Shown here: positions 41,371-48,144 of the stretch, one piece after another | Numbering within the stretch: the first letter of the stretch is position 1 | Layout of the letters: each line of letters begins with the position of its first letter | Made by a program: the position numbers and the translations under genes | The notes under the pieces: generated by a model | What the model saw: the letters and a program-made list of their open reading frames with translations, nothing else | Database searches by the model: none | What the model was told of the DNA's origin: nothing | From: Candidatus Methylomirabilis lanthanidiphila | Lineage (GTDB): Bacteria; Methylomirabilota; Methylomirabilia; Methylomirabilales; Methylomirabilaceae | Assembly (NCBI GenBank): GCA_902196205.1 | Contig: CABIKM010000012.1 | Span: 1 to 64,000, forward strand | DNA: 64,000 nucleotides | Reading direction: 5' to 3'

Positions 41371-41712
41371 TCAGCCACGCCGGATACGGCGTTGGCTAGA
41401 GCGCCTCGTGAGGCGAAGTCTTCGCTCCTCAAGCCACCTGCTGAAAGATAACTGGCTCTCTCCAGATGGCCTTCCGGCCAATAATCCTTCAACACTAATA
41501 TCTTCGTCGATCAGCTCCCAGTGGATCCCGTGCCCCTTACCGATCAGCCTCCAGTTGTTTCGCTCTGCTTTGGTGGCGTGTAATAGCCGTGGAAACCAAG
41601 CCAGAGGGACCGAGATAGTGCGCCCGTCGCTTAGATCGACACTTAAACTGTCATCCGTAATCTTGACACTCTGGGCAGCAGGAACTGTGATTTCAACCGC
41701 GGAAATACTCAT
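41371..41712 (-). CDS. DUF2442-like protein, partner of DUF4160
   Basis: 113 aa from ATG 41712. SVKITDDSLSVDLSDGRTISVPLAWFPRL followed by IHWELIDEDISVEGLLAG is the DUF2442 pattern, a small DNA- or protein-binding domain. The start overlaps the end of the DUF4160 gene by 20 bases. DUF4160/DUF2442 pairs are frequent in mobile DNA and are suspected toxin-antitoxin-like units; no function is proven. The C-terminus ends in an Arg-rich run (RRSSQRRIRRG). Confidence 0.8.
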   Translation of the reverse strand: MSISAVEITVPAAQSVKITDDSLSVDLSDGRTISVPLAWFPRLLHATKAERNNWRLIGKGHGIHWELIDEDISVEGLLAGRPSGESQLSFSRWLEERRLRLTRRSSQRRIRRG

Positions 41713-41929
41713 TCCAAGCCTCCAATGACTCCCTCTGGTTTTCACTCAACCGTTTCTGAATCCGACCAATCTCCAGACGGGAAAACCCGCCACTGCTTTG
41801 CAATCGAACCGGATTCAGCCAAAACTTCGCAATGTTGTCCTCGCGCTCAACATGAATATGCGGCGGCTCACCACGATCACTGGCGTAAAAGAAGAGGCGG
41901 TACGGACCGATCTTCAATACTGTTGGCAT
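41693..41929 (-). CDS. DUF4160-like protein
   Basis: 78 aa. MPTVLKIGPYRLFFYASDRGEPPHIHVEREDN then AKFWLNPVRL matches DUF4160, with the conserved EPPHIHV core at 21-27. First gene of a two-gene minus-strand unit with DUF2442. The unit lies between meaB and a duplicate of the meaB 3' end, so it looks inserted. Confidence 0.82.
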   Translation of the reverse strand: MPTVLKIGPYRLFFYASDRGEPPHIHVEREDNIAKFWLNPVRLQSSGGFSRLEIGRIQKRLSENQRESLEAWNEYFRG

Positions 41930-42013
41930 TTATGCCTCGTGTCGTGTCAACACCGCTACGTAGAAATCTACTGTTTTCTCCAAGGGTTGTAAAGCACCAT
42001 CGGGAATAACTGG

Positions 42014-42109
42014 AACGGGCGCATGCAGGAGCTGATCGCTCGCGTCGCCGATCGCACCCTCGATCCCTACACCGCCGTCGAAGAGGTCCTCGCCAAGATC
42101 GGCCTGTGA
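42014..42109 (+). pseudogene. Duplicate fragment of the meaB 3' end
   Basis: Ninety-six bases encode NGRMQELIARVADRTLDPY..., continuing to EEVLAKIGL and a stop. They match the end of meaB (41227-41322) with eight mismatches, including a different stop codon (TGA for TAA). No start or upstream part of the gene is present. It marks the far edge of the DUF4160/DUF2442 insertion. Confidence 0.9.
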
Positions 42110-42127
42110 TGCGCCGCTCAGCGGTAC
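42108..42127. repeat. Direct repeat, left copy (island edge)
   Basis: gatgcgccgctcagcggtac. It recurs with one mismatch at 47963-47982 (gatgcgctgctcagcggtac). The left copy overlaps the stop of the meaB fragment. Between the copies lie the IS element and all minus-strand accessory genes. Confidence 0.7.
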
Positions 42128-42200
42128 CCCTCTGTGTCAATATGAGTGAGACACCGACCCCCCTGTAAATTAGAGTAGAGGGCGGGGAGGAGACAATACG

Positions 42201-42704
42201 ATGAGACCTGAACCGATGACAGCCAGCCAGGGCATCGCCGTCGCCCGCCGAGCCTCGGCACGTCCGTGGGAGGACACCCCACACCCCGCCGATCCGCAGC
42301 GGGCTGCCCCAGCCGCCCCGCCTGATCCCGAGGTGCCCGCGAAGCCGGTACGACGACGCTTTACCGCCGCCGAGAAGCTGCGCATCTTGAAGCTCGCCGA
42401 TGCCTGCACCGTCCCGGGGAGCCTGGGCGCGCTCCTGCGTCGGGAGGGATTGTATTCCTCGAACCTCACCACTTGGCGCCGGCAGCGAGACGCCGGTACG
42501 CTGTCCGCGCTGACGCCGAAGCCGCGGGGCCGCAAGGCCCCAGCCCGCGATCCGCTGCGGCTGGAGAATGCCCAGCTTCGCCAGGAGAACGAACGGCTGA
42601 CGCGGCGCCTTCGACAGGCCGAGCTCATCATTGACGTCCAAAAAAAAGTCTCGCAGATCCTGGGGATCCCCCTGGCGACCTCCGAGGCCGGAGGCAGCGA
42701 CTGA
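42201..42704 (+). CDS. IS3-family transposase OrfA
   Basis: 167 aa. A helix-turn-helix DNA-binding domain (VRRRFTAAEKLRILKLADAC ... GLYSSNLTTWRRQRDAG, ~48-98) is followed by a leucine-zipper-like helix (LRLENAQLRQENERLTRRLRQAELI, ~115-145). Near the end, CAA AAA AAA G (A8 at 42640-42647) forms a slippery site. A -1 shift there enters the orfB frame, which is open from that point, as in IS3 frameshifting. Confidence 0.88.
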   Translation: MRPEPMTASQGIAVARRASARPWEDTPHPADPQRAAPAAPPDPEVPAKPVRRRFTAAEKLRILKLADACTVPGSLGALLRREGLYSSNLTTWRRQRDAGTLSALTPKPRGRKAPARDPLRLENAQLRQENERLTRRLRQAELIIDVQKKVSQILGIPLATSEAGGSD

Positions 42705-43720
42705 TGGACGCTGTACGGACGCTGGCCCCCGAGGTGGGCATCAAGCCGGCCTGCACCGCGCTCGGCATCGCCCGTGCCGGGTTCTATCGCACGCACGCAC
42801 GACTGCACGCGCCAACGGTGGAGCCGACGACGCGCCCCAGGTCTCCGCGAGCGCTGTCTGCCGACGAACGGCAGGGCGTGCTCGACCTGCTGCACGCTGA
42901 CCGGTTTGCGGATCAGGCGCCTCATGAAGTCTATGCGACTCTCCTGGATGACGGCGACTATCGGTGCTCCATTCGCACGATGTACCGCATTCTCAACGAC
43001 CACACCGAGGTCAAGGAGCGGCGGAATCAGTTGCGCCACCCCGTGTATCAGACACCCGAGTTGCTGGCCACGGCGCCGAACCAGGTCTGGTCGTGGGATA
43101 TTACGAAGCTCCTCGGCCCGACCACCTGGTCCTCCTTCTCTCTCTATGTGATTCTGGACATCTTCAGCCGGTACGTCGTTGGCTGGATGGTCGCCGCCGC
43201 GGAAGCTGCCGCCCTGGCCGAACGCCTCATCCGCGAGACCTGCGCCAGACAGGGGATCGACAAGGGGCAGCTCACGATCCATGCGGACCGGGGGTCGTCC
43301 ATGACGTCCAAGCCCGTGGCCTTCTTATTGGCCGACCTCGGAGTCACGAAGACCCACAGTCGGCCGCATACGAGTGACGACAATCCCTACTCCGAGGCCC
43401 AGTTCAAAACCCTCAAATACCGGCCGGACTTCCCGGAGCGCTTCGGGAGTCTCGAAGATGCCCGAAGCTTCTGCCAGGTCTTTTTCCCCTGGTATAACAC
43501 GGCGCATCGGCATACCGGCATCGGTCTGCTGACGCCGGCGGTCGTGCACTACGGCGTGGCGGATGAGGTCCGCGCGGCCCGCGCCGCGGTGCTGCAGGCC
43601 GCCTATGCGGCCCATCCGGAACGGTTCGTCCGCAAGATCCCGGTTCCCCCGGCCCTGCCGGAGGCCGCGTGGATCAACAAGCCGAAACCGGTGGAACAGA
43701 GCGATGAAGCGCGACACTAA
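42704..43720 (+). CDS. IS3-family transposase OrfB (integrase core)
   Basis: 338 aa. The N-terminal HTH_21-like part (LHADRFADQAPHEVYATLLDDG) precedes an rve integrase catalytic domain. The DDE acidic residues are in WSWDITKL, IHADRGSSMTS and DDNPYSEAQFKTLKY. The start codon overlaps the orfA stop (TGATG). Translation probably occurs as an OrfAB fusion through the A8 slip site. Confidence 0.92.
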   Translation: MDAVRTLAPEVGIKPACTALGIARAGFYRTHARLHAPTVEPTTRPRSPRALSADERQGVLDLLHADRFADQAPHEVYATLLDDGDYRCSIRTMYRILNDHTEVKERRNQLRHPVYQTPELLATAPNQVWSWDITKLLGPTTWSSFSLYVILDIFSRYVVGWMVAAAEAAALAERLIRETCARQGIDKGQLTIHADRGSSMTSKPVAFLLADLGVTKTHSRPHTSDDNPYSEAQFKTLKYRPDFPERFGSLEDARSFCQVFFPWYNTAHRHTGIGLLTPAVVHYGVADEVRAARAAVLQAAYAAHPERFVRKIPVPPALPEAAWINKPKPVEQSDEARH

Positions 43721-43870
43721 ATTCGGACACAACGTGTCTCAAAATCATTGACACATTCCGAACCGCCAATGCAACTCAGGACCACCGATAGAGTCCATTC
43801 GGGGCATCCCGTGTTAGCACTTCCGTCGGTTGGCCTCATAGACTCAGGCTCGCGCAGATACCGGCGACGG

Positions 43871-45361
43871 TTACTCGTCGGCATTGGGCGATAACGTTGG
43901 AGTATCCGATTGGGCAAAAGAGCTCTCGGCCGCCGTCGGGTCCTGTTGTTTCAACTCGGTCGACTCATGACCAAGAATTACGCCACCTGTTGCCGGGCCA
44001 GCACCTCCAGGATACTGAGACGCTGCTTCTCCCTCTGGCTTCTTCGTGTCAAGCCGCGGTGCCTTCGGTACGAAAGGGACAATGTCTTGCACCACGCCGT
44101 GATAGAACTCCTCAAGTCCATCCGAGATGCCTTTCAGGACCGGTGCGCTCGACCGACCGCGGCTTTTGCTCAACGCCCTCGTCCAGACGACCTGGAACGA
44201 GCGCGGATTAGCGTCTCTTGGAACAGAAGCTCCGGTCTTGTCAAGGCAGAGCCTGTTGGTGTCTTCTAGGAAGTCCCTGGCCCCGACTGTCGTTATGAGG
44301 CCCCTGATTGTCCAGTCGGCGGTCACCGCAAGCTCACCGGTCGGGAGACGGTCCTCTCGTAGTTGGCGAGAGAGCCAGTTTACTCGCGTCGCCTGCCGTC
44401 CCTCCGTCGGTGCGGCGACTTGCAGGATGTACTGGACTGATTGGCTCGGCAGGATGACCTTAATCGTGATGTCGCCGGCAGCATCGGGAACGCGCAGTAC
44501 CCCTGTAAGGATTCCTTCTTGGGCGTTGACGGCGTTCCGTGCTTGGAGCTCGCTGTTGTCCCTTTCGCTCTTAGACATGCGCACTTCGACCTCGACACCG
44601 AGTTTCGCTCGCAGCCTCAGCGCCGCTTTGCGGAGATACCCCACCCAGGATCTTGCGACGTCCTGAAGCTCAGGACTTGACGGACTGAGAGCGCTCGTCC
44701 TGGCAGCGCTCAGTACGTCACCCCACTTCAGGCCGAGGTCAGGAGCTACGATGATGCGCGAGTTTGGGTCCTCGATGTAGCGGATCCACTCGTCGAGCAT
44801 CCACTTCTGGTCCGGGTCTGAGACCTCCTTCTTGCGGCTCAGTACCTGAGCTTCGCTGAGGAGCCGCTCCCATGAGAAGTGCACGACAGGAATGTGAATG
44901 TTACGTCGGCCATCGACCTTCACCGAGGGTGGGGGACTTCCGTCGGCTTGCGCTGGCTGGTTGCTCACGGTGATGAGGGCCTGGAATTCTTCCAGCTTCG
45001 CAAGCCGATGGTACCTATCGACTTGGTCTTGCTCGAGGTCAGCGGTGCCTACCTTGACCTCTACGAGAGCGTCCCACCTTGTCTTGCCCCGCTCTACGGC
45101 GAGAATCCCGTCTGGTCGTAGATCCTCTGGCGCCTGTCCGATGCCCTTGCCGAGTTGAAACGGGACTTCCGTGAAGCAGTACAGCCGGCCTGCCGGACCA
45201 CCGGCCAGCTTCACGATCGCCCTACCGAACTCGGAGACAGCACGCATCGTCGCGAGAAGCGAGGCGGTGGCTCGCAGTTCTGCCTCGCGCTCGCTGCTCA
45301 CGTGGACAGAGGGAAAGAGCCTTACCTCATGCTCGGTCCATGGCGTGATCTGCGTTATCAT
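43871..45361 (-). CDS. Predicted PD-(D/E)XK nuclease-fold protein, function unknown
   Basis: 496 aa, start ATG 45361 with AAGGAG eight bases upstream. Residues 60-125 carry a nuclease-like core: E65, P83-D84-G, then V100-E-V-K103 after the strand WDALVEVK, followed by a helix with DQVDRYHRL. This is the P-D...E-x-K arrangement of restriction-endonuclease-fold enzymes. The rest (~200-440) is a beta-rich region I do not recognise, and the last ~50 residues are low-complexity. No methylase or ATPase partner is adjacent. Possibly a defence or DNA-repair protein; this is inference. Confidence 0.6.
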   Translation of the reverse strand: MITQITPWTEHEVRLFPSVHVSSEREAELRATASLLATMRAVSEFGRAIVKLAGGPAGRLYCFTEVPFQLGKGIGQAPEDLRPDGILAVERGKTRWDALVEVKVGTADLEQDQVDRYHRLAKLEEFQALITVSNQPAQADGSPPPSVKVDGRRNIHIPVVHFSWERLLSEAQVLSRKKEVSDPDQKWMLDEWIRYIEDPNSRIIVAPDLGLKWGDVLSAARTSALSPSSPELQDVARSWVGYLRKAALRLRAKLGVEVEVRMSKSERDNSELQARNAVNAQEGILTGVLRVPDAAGDITIKVILPSQSVQYILQVAAPTEGRQATRVNWLSRQLREDRLPTGELAVTADWTIRGLITTVGARDFLEDTNRLCLDKTGASVPRDANPRSFQVVWTRALSKSRGRSSAPVLKGISDGLEEFYHGVVQDIVPFVPKAPRLDTKKPEGEAASQYPGGAGPATGGVILGHESTELKQQDPTAAESSFAQSDTPTLSPNADE

Positions 45362-45715
45362 CGCGAACTCTCCTTAACTCTGTGCCATCGTACGCTATGC
45401 CATGCTAACTACAAAGTAGACTGATCGGCGTATTCCCATCGACAATTTTCGTAGCTAGGGCGGAGTCTATTGCGTCAATCAGCGTTCAGCAAGGAATTTC
45501 TGAGTTCCACAGATCGGACAAACACTGCACACGTTGTCGGTCTGTTCCACCCCGCTCGAACTACTCTCCCGCTATTCCTGGATTCCGGCTCGCGCCCGCT
45601 ATGCGGGCTTGGCCGGAATGACGTCCAGAGATATGCGACAACTTTCAGAAACAGGACACGAGCCGCGCGGAGAAGTCCACGGCTCGCATTACCGGCCGGA
45701 AGCGGCTGGCGAGAG
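45362..45715. other. Intergenic interval: diverged repeat A and a palindromic repeat
   Basis: 354 bases without a credible gene. It holds the ribosome site of the minus-strand nuclease-like gene, the diverged ~150-bp repeat (copy A, 45407-45564), and an inverted relative (45575-45660) of the GTCATTCC/GGAATGAC repeat seen after purB. Short frames here overlap these repeats and show no coding character. Confidence 0.6.
45407..45564. repeat. Diverged ~150-bp intergenic repeat, copy A
   Basis: Runs from aactac...gtagactgatcggcg to ccaccccgctcgaactac. It shares with copies B and C the blocks gtaga(c/t)t.(a/g)tcgg, ttcgtag.t.g.gcgga, agatcgga and the closing cgaactac (A and B). ctgat near the left and atcag at ~45477 form an inverted repeat. 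It lies at the 5' side of the 496-aa gene. Confidence 0.65.
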
Positions 45716-46222
45716 TCAGGAGCCAACGTCCGCGGCGGCTGCAGGCCAGGGAGATGCAGCTCGTACGGATGAAGGACAGCACGGAGGTGGCGGGCGCAGG
45801 ACCAGACGGCGGGCAAGGGCAGTGAGATAGCGACTGCGGCTACCTGTCTCCAATATCTTGAACTCATCCCTTGTGATGGTCGCGACGGATACATGATGGA
45901 GGACCCAAAGGCGGACGGACTTTTTCTCCAGGAGGTCAAGTCGATCGCAAAGCAGAATCAATTCGTCGTATGTGGTCGGCATCTTGGCCCGGGGCGGCCA
46001 GCATAGGACGATATCGGTTACCCCGCTCTGCAGCAAGCGATCGAATTTCTGGATGAGATCTTCCCCTTGTCGGTCGGGATCGTCCTCCATCAAGATGACG
46101 GTGTGGCCATGCCCTCTGAAAACTTCCGCGAGATCGCGTCGAACCTGCATCGGGGCAGGATCGGCAACCTGCGCTTTGCCGGGATCCGACATCCCTGGTC
46201 CCAGGAGAAAAACGATCGCCAT
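45716..46222 (-). CDS. Small protein paired with an HTH regulator; TIR/deoxyribosyltransferase-like pattern
   Basis: 168 aa, not recognised with certainty. Residues 1-140 look like an alpha/beta domain: MAIVFLLGPGM, RRDLAEVFRGHGHTVILMED, SGVTDIVLCWPP, then TTYDELILLCDRL. The order (strand, helix, strand, DIV strand, acidic residue in a helix) resembles TIR or nucleoside-deoxyribosyltransferase-like folds. The last ~28 residues are Pro/Ala-rich. It starts three bases after the HTH gene stop, so the two form an operon. It could be an effector or toxin controlled by the HTH protein (inference). Confidence 0.55.
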   Translation of the reverse strand: MAIVFLLGPGMSDPGKAQVADPAPMQVRRDLAEVFRGHGHTVILMEDDPDRQGEDLIQKFDRLLQSGVTDIVLCWPPRAKMPTTYDELILLCDRLDLLEKKSVRLWVLHHVSVATITRDEFKILETGSRSRYLTALARRLVLRPPPPCCPSSVRAASPWPAAAADVGS

Positions 46223-46225
46223 CCG

Positions 46226-46552
46226 CTACTGAAGAAGACTCTGGAGCTCGGCCACCGCGTCAGCACCGAGTTCTGCCTGATGCTGCGAGGCGTCGTCGCT
46301 GAAGATCTTGAATGACCTGAGGAACGCTGCGCCCCGCTTGCCGATCTCGTATTCGACCAGGAGCCGCCCCTTCTCTGAAGGCACTACCCGGGGCACGACC
46401 CAGAGTCCTTTGCGCAGATACTTCATGGCGCGATCCACCTGAGCGGGATTGAGCCCGAGCTCTTTCTGAATCTCGCCGAAGCGCATGGGTTTGCGCTGCA
46501 CGGCCTTCAGGATGCGAAGGTAGTCCTTGTGTGCCAACAAATCCATTATCAT
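46226..46552 (-). CDS. Winged-helix transcriptional regulator
   Basis: 108 aa, start ATG 46552 or 46546. DYLRILKAVQRKPMRFGEIQKELGLNPAQVDRAMKYLRKG is a winged helix-turn-helix, followed by a wing (WVVPRVVPSEKGRLLVEYEIGKRG). The only plausible promoter lies immediately upstream with its -10 six bases from the ATG, and a palindrome overlaps it. The regulator probably represses its own operon, which includes the next gene. ArsR/HxlR-like in general shape. Confidence 0.75.
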   Translation of the reverse strand: MIMDLLAHKDYLRILKAVQRKPMRFGEIQKELGLNPAQVDRAMKYLRKGLWVVPRVVPSEKGRLLVEYEIGKRGAAFLRSFKIFSDDASQHQAELGADAVAELQSLLQ

Positions 46553-46558
46553 GATTAT

Positions 46559-46587
46559 AGTATACTTACAAGATGTAAGTACGTCAA
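46559..46587 (-). promoter_or_regulatory. Leaderless-type promoter with palindromic operator
   Basis: Read on the minus strand: TTGACG (46587-46582), 17-base spacer, TATACT (46564-46559), then six bases to the ATG at 46552. A palindrome tacttaca-aga-tgtaagta (46563-46581) fills the spacer and touches the -10. The predicted mRNA would begin at or beside the start codon. Confidence 0.8.
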
Positions 46588-46757
46588 CCCCTGAAACATG
46601 CCGGTCATGGCCGTGGTCTGGGGTGCCGCATGCAAGCTGCTGGATTTCGGATGCCTCCCTTGGTGGTTGACCGGCTGGACGCTCACGCGATTTTGAAAGG
46701 CCGCGATGATTGCCGCTGAGCCCTCACCGAACTCTCCATGATGATTCCCTCCTGTCC

Positions 46758-46921
46758 AACTATGGATGTGGAGTAGATTAGTCGGCCTATATCGATCGGC
46801 CATTTTCGTAGTTGGCGCGGATTTTATTTGGACTGTCAGTGTTTAGTGAGAAATTTGTGAGTTGCGCAGATCGGACCAAAACTGCATGCATTGTCCGCCC
46901 ATTCCACCCCGGTCGAACTAC
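46758..46921. repeat. Diverged ~150-bp intergenic repeat, copy B
   Basis: Begins aactatggatgtggagtagattagtcggcc and ends attccaccccggtcgaactac. It shares with A the blocks attttcgtag.t.g, agatcgga.caaa.actgca and ccacccc.(c/g)tcgaactac. It lies between the HTH unit and the HigBA unit, at the 5' side of the former. Confidence 0.65.
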
Positions 46922-47079
46922 CTTACGCCTCTAACAATCTCTGCTGCAGCAGTAACTGCATGTCGCGACGGCCATCGACAACTATTAAGACCATTGATGG
47001 CGGCTTGCTCGACGCCGTGCCGGATGATTGCCGTTTCCTGGCCGATACTCTCTGCGTCTTCATTATCACATTCCGGCGG

Positions 47080-47352
47080 TCACGCCACCTCAAGCAAGGC
47101 CTTGGGATTCTTATCGGCGATCATGAGTAGCGTTCGAGCTGCGCCGGATGGCGCACGGCGTCCCTGTTCCCATTCCTGAAGCGTTCGGACCGAAACCCCC
47201 AACAATTGCGCGAATCGAGACTGCGAAAGGCCCGTTTTTTCCCGGATGGAGCCGACCGATGGTACGGTGATCACGCGACCATACTCACCACGTTTGATTT
47301 CGCGGATGCCTCCCAGAATCTCCAAGCCAATATTACGTTCGGATTTAGCCAT
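47080..47352 (-). CDS. HigA-type antitoxin, XRE helix-turn-helix
   Basis: 90 aa. The HTH lies at ~41-70 (EKTGLSQSRFAQLLGVSVRTLQEWEQGRRAP), the XRE pattern of HigA-2/NadS antitoxins. Its start overlaps the toxin gene end by eight bases. In this group the toxin gene comes first and the antitoxin represses the operon through its own DNA-binding domain. Confidence 0.88.
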   Translation of the reverse strand: MAKSERNIGLEILGGIREIKRGEYGRVITVPSVGSIREKTGLSQSRFAQLLGVSVRTLQEWEQGRRAPSGAARTLLMIADKNPKALLEVA

Positions 47353-47659
47353 CGTCGATCTCCTTCTTGATCTGTTTCAAAATATGTGACGGGATGTTCT
47401 CAGAGACATTCTTGGCATAAAGGGTCAACATCCAAATGACGCCCTCGCTGACTTTGGCGTAGTAAACGATCCGAATTCCACCTCGCTTTCCGCGCCCAGC
47501 CAAACCCCAACGCAGTTTTCGTATCCCTCCAGAACCTGGAATAATAGCACCTGCTTCGGGGTTCCTAATCAGGGTCGTTTGTAAGTCCGCGTATTCGTCG
47601 TCAGAAAGATACTCGGAAACGAGGCGCGTGAATAACTTTGTTTCGATGAAACTATACAT
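47345..47659 (-). CDS. HigB/RelE-type toxin
   Basis: 104 aa RelE-superfamily protein: FTRLVSEYLSDDEYADLQTTLIRNP, IIPGSGGIRKLRWGLAGRGKRGGIRIVYY, then WMLTLYAKNVSENIPSHIL. This is the HigB-2 (DUF1044-type) pattern. Members cleave mRNA on the ribosome. First gene of the operon with the antitoxin. The promoter is immediately upstream, its -10 only six bases from ATG 47659. Confidence 0.88.
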   Translation of the reverse strand: MYSFIETKLFTRLVSEYLSDDEYADLQTTLIRNPEAGAIIPGSGGIRKLRWGLAGRGKRGGIRIVYYAKVSEGVIWMLTLYAKNVSENIPSHILKQIKKEIDDG

Positions 47660-47665
47660 TAGAAT

Positions 47666-47693
47666 ATTGTACGTCTAAGACGTAGGATGTCAA
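47666..47693 (-). promoter_or_regulatory. HigBA promoter with palindromic operator
   Basis: Minus strand: TTGACA (47693-47688), 16-base spacer, TACAAT (47671-47666), six bases to the ATG. The 15-base palindrome tacgtct-a-agacgta (47670-47684) occupies the spacer and is the probable antitoxin operator. Layout matches the promoter at 46559-46587. Confidence 0.8.
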
Positions 47694-47728
47694 GCTGATT
47701 GCCGAGTGGGAGGGATCGAATTTGGCCC

Positions 47729-47870
47729 AACTACCGAGTAGACTGATCGGCCTAGTTGAATGGACCTTTGTTGTAGTTAGCGTGGATTTTATTGGGTCGG
47801 TCAGCGGTGGGCAAGGAATGTCTGCGTTGGGCAGACGGGGCACGCACCACACGCATTGTCGTCGGGAAGC
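47729..47870. repeat. Diverged ~150-bp intergenic repeat, copy C
   Basis: Begins aactaccgagtagactgatcggcc and includes gttgtagttagcgtggattttatt, which matches copy B closely. ctgatcggcc and ggtcggtcag form an inverted repeat (8 of 10). The right end drifts away from A and B after acgcattgtcg. Confidence 0.6.
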
Positions 47871-47962
47871 CGCTGTCGAGGGTCAGGAGGCGTTCGTGAT
47901 TTTTGCTTGCTTTCTAAAACCTTTCAGCTTATACGTCAGGCCGTGAGACGGGAGAACACGCC

Positions 47963-47982
47963 GATGCGCTGCTCAGCGGTAC
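47963..47982. repeat. Direct repeat, right copy (island edge)
   Basis: gatgcgctgctcagcggtac, 19 of 20 identical to 42108-42127. With the left copy it brackets about 5.9 kb of accessory DNA. Confidence 0.7.
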
Positions 47983-47999
47983 ACCCAGAAAAGATTACG

Positions 48000-48111
48000 G
48001 GTCATTGCGAGGGAGCGGAGCGACCGTGGCAATCTTACAGTATTTAGATCCATGGTGTTGGGCCGGCAAGAATGGCGAGATTGCTTCGCTTCGCTCGCAA
48101 TGACGGGTCGT
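48000..48111. repeat. CATTGCGAG palindromic repeat (MITE-like)
   Basis: gtcattgcgagggagcggagcg at left and gcttcgcttcgctcgcaatgac at right form terminal inverted repeats. gcaatctt and gagattgc make an inner pair. The overall length is about 110 bases. This is the appearance of small non-autonomous repeats found in many bacterial genomes; no coding content. Confidence 0.7.
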
Positions 48112-48144
48112 TGAGTGGGAGTAGGAGGACAAGGGAGGCGATCT

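Larger units (their letters stand above)
42133..43755 (+). mobile_element. IS3-family insertion sequence
   Basis: Terminal inverted repeats are tgtgtcaatatgagtgagacac at 42133-42154 and, reversed, tgtgtcaatgattttgagacac at 43734-43755; 17 of 22 positions match. They enclose orfA and orfB, for 1623 bases in total. No clear target-site duplication is visible (ctc before, ttc after), so the flank has changed or the element recombined. Both reading frames are intact, so the element may still be functional. Confidence 0.88.
46553..47079. other. Intergenic interval: promoter, short RBS-led ORF, repeat B
   Basis: 527 bases. Besides the promoter and repeat copy B, the minus strand has GGAGGG seven bases before an ATG at 46739 that opens only 18 codons (to 46683). 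This may be the remnant of a gene start. The part from 46922 to 47079 shows nothing I can assign. Confidence 0.45.
47660..48144. other. Intergenic interval: promoter, repeat C, direct repeat, CATTGCGAG repeat
   Basis: 485 bases without a gene. In order: the HigBA promoter, diverged repeat copy C (47729-47870), an unassigned stretch, the right copy of the 20-nt direct repeat (47963-47982), the CATTGCGAG inverted repeat (48000-48111), and the ribosome site of the CoA-transferase A gene. Confidence 0.6.

Noticed and set aside
42133-43755. Target-site duplication for the IS element
   Set aside because: Bases on either side (ctc and ttc) do not match over three or four positions, so no duplication is claimed.
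45475-45939. A 154-aa minus-strand frame overlapping the 168-aa gene
   Set aside because: It runs through the palindromic repeat and overlaps a better supported gene in another frame; no family pattern.
45407-47870. An integron cassette array with attC sites
   Set aside because: The cassette-like layout is suggestive, but the repeats lack clear RYYYAAC/GTTRRRY core sites and no integrase is in the window. Only the neutral description as diverged repeats is kept.
45362-48144. A CRISPR array in the repeat-rich intergenic region
   Set aside because: Repeats are ~150 bp, diverged and separated by genes; there are no short identical repeats with regular spacers and no cas genes.
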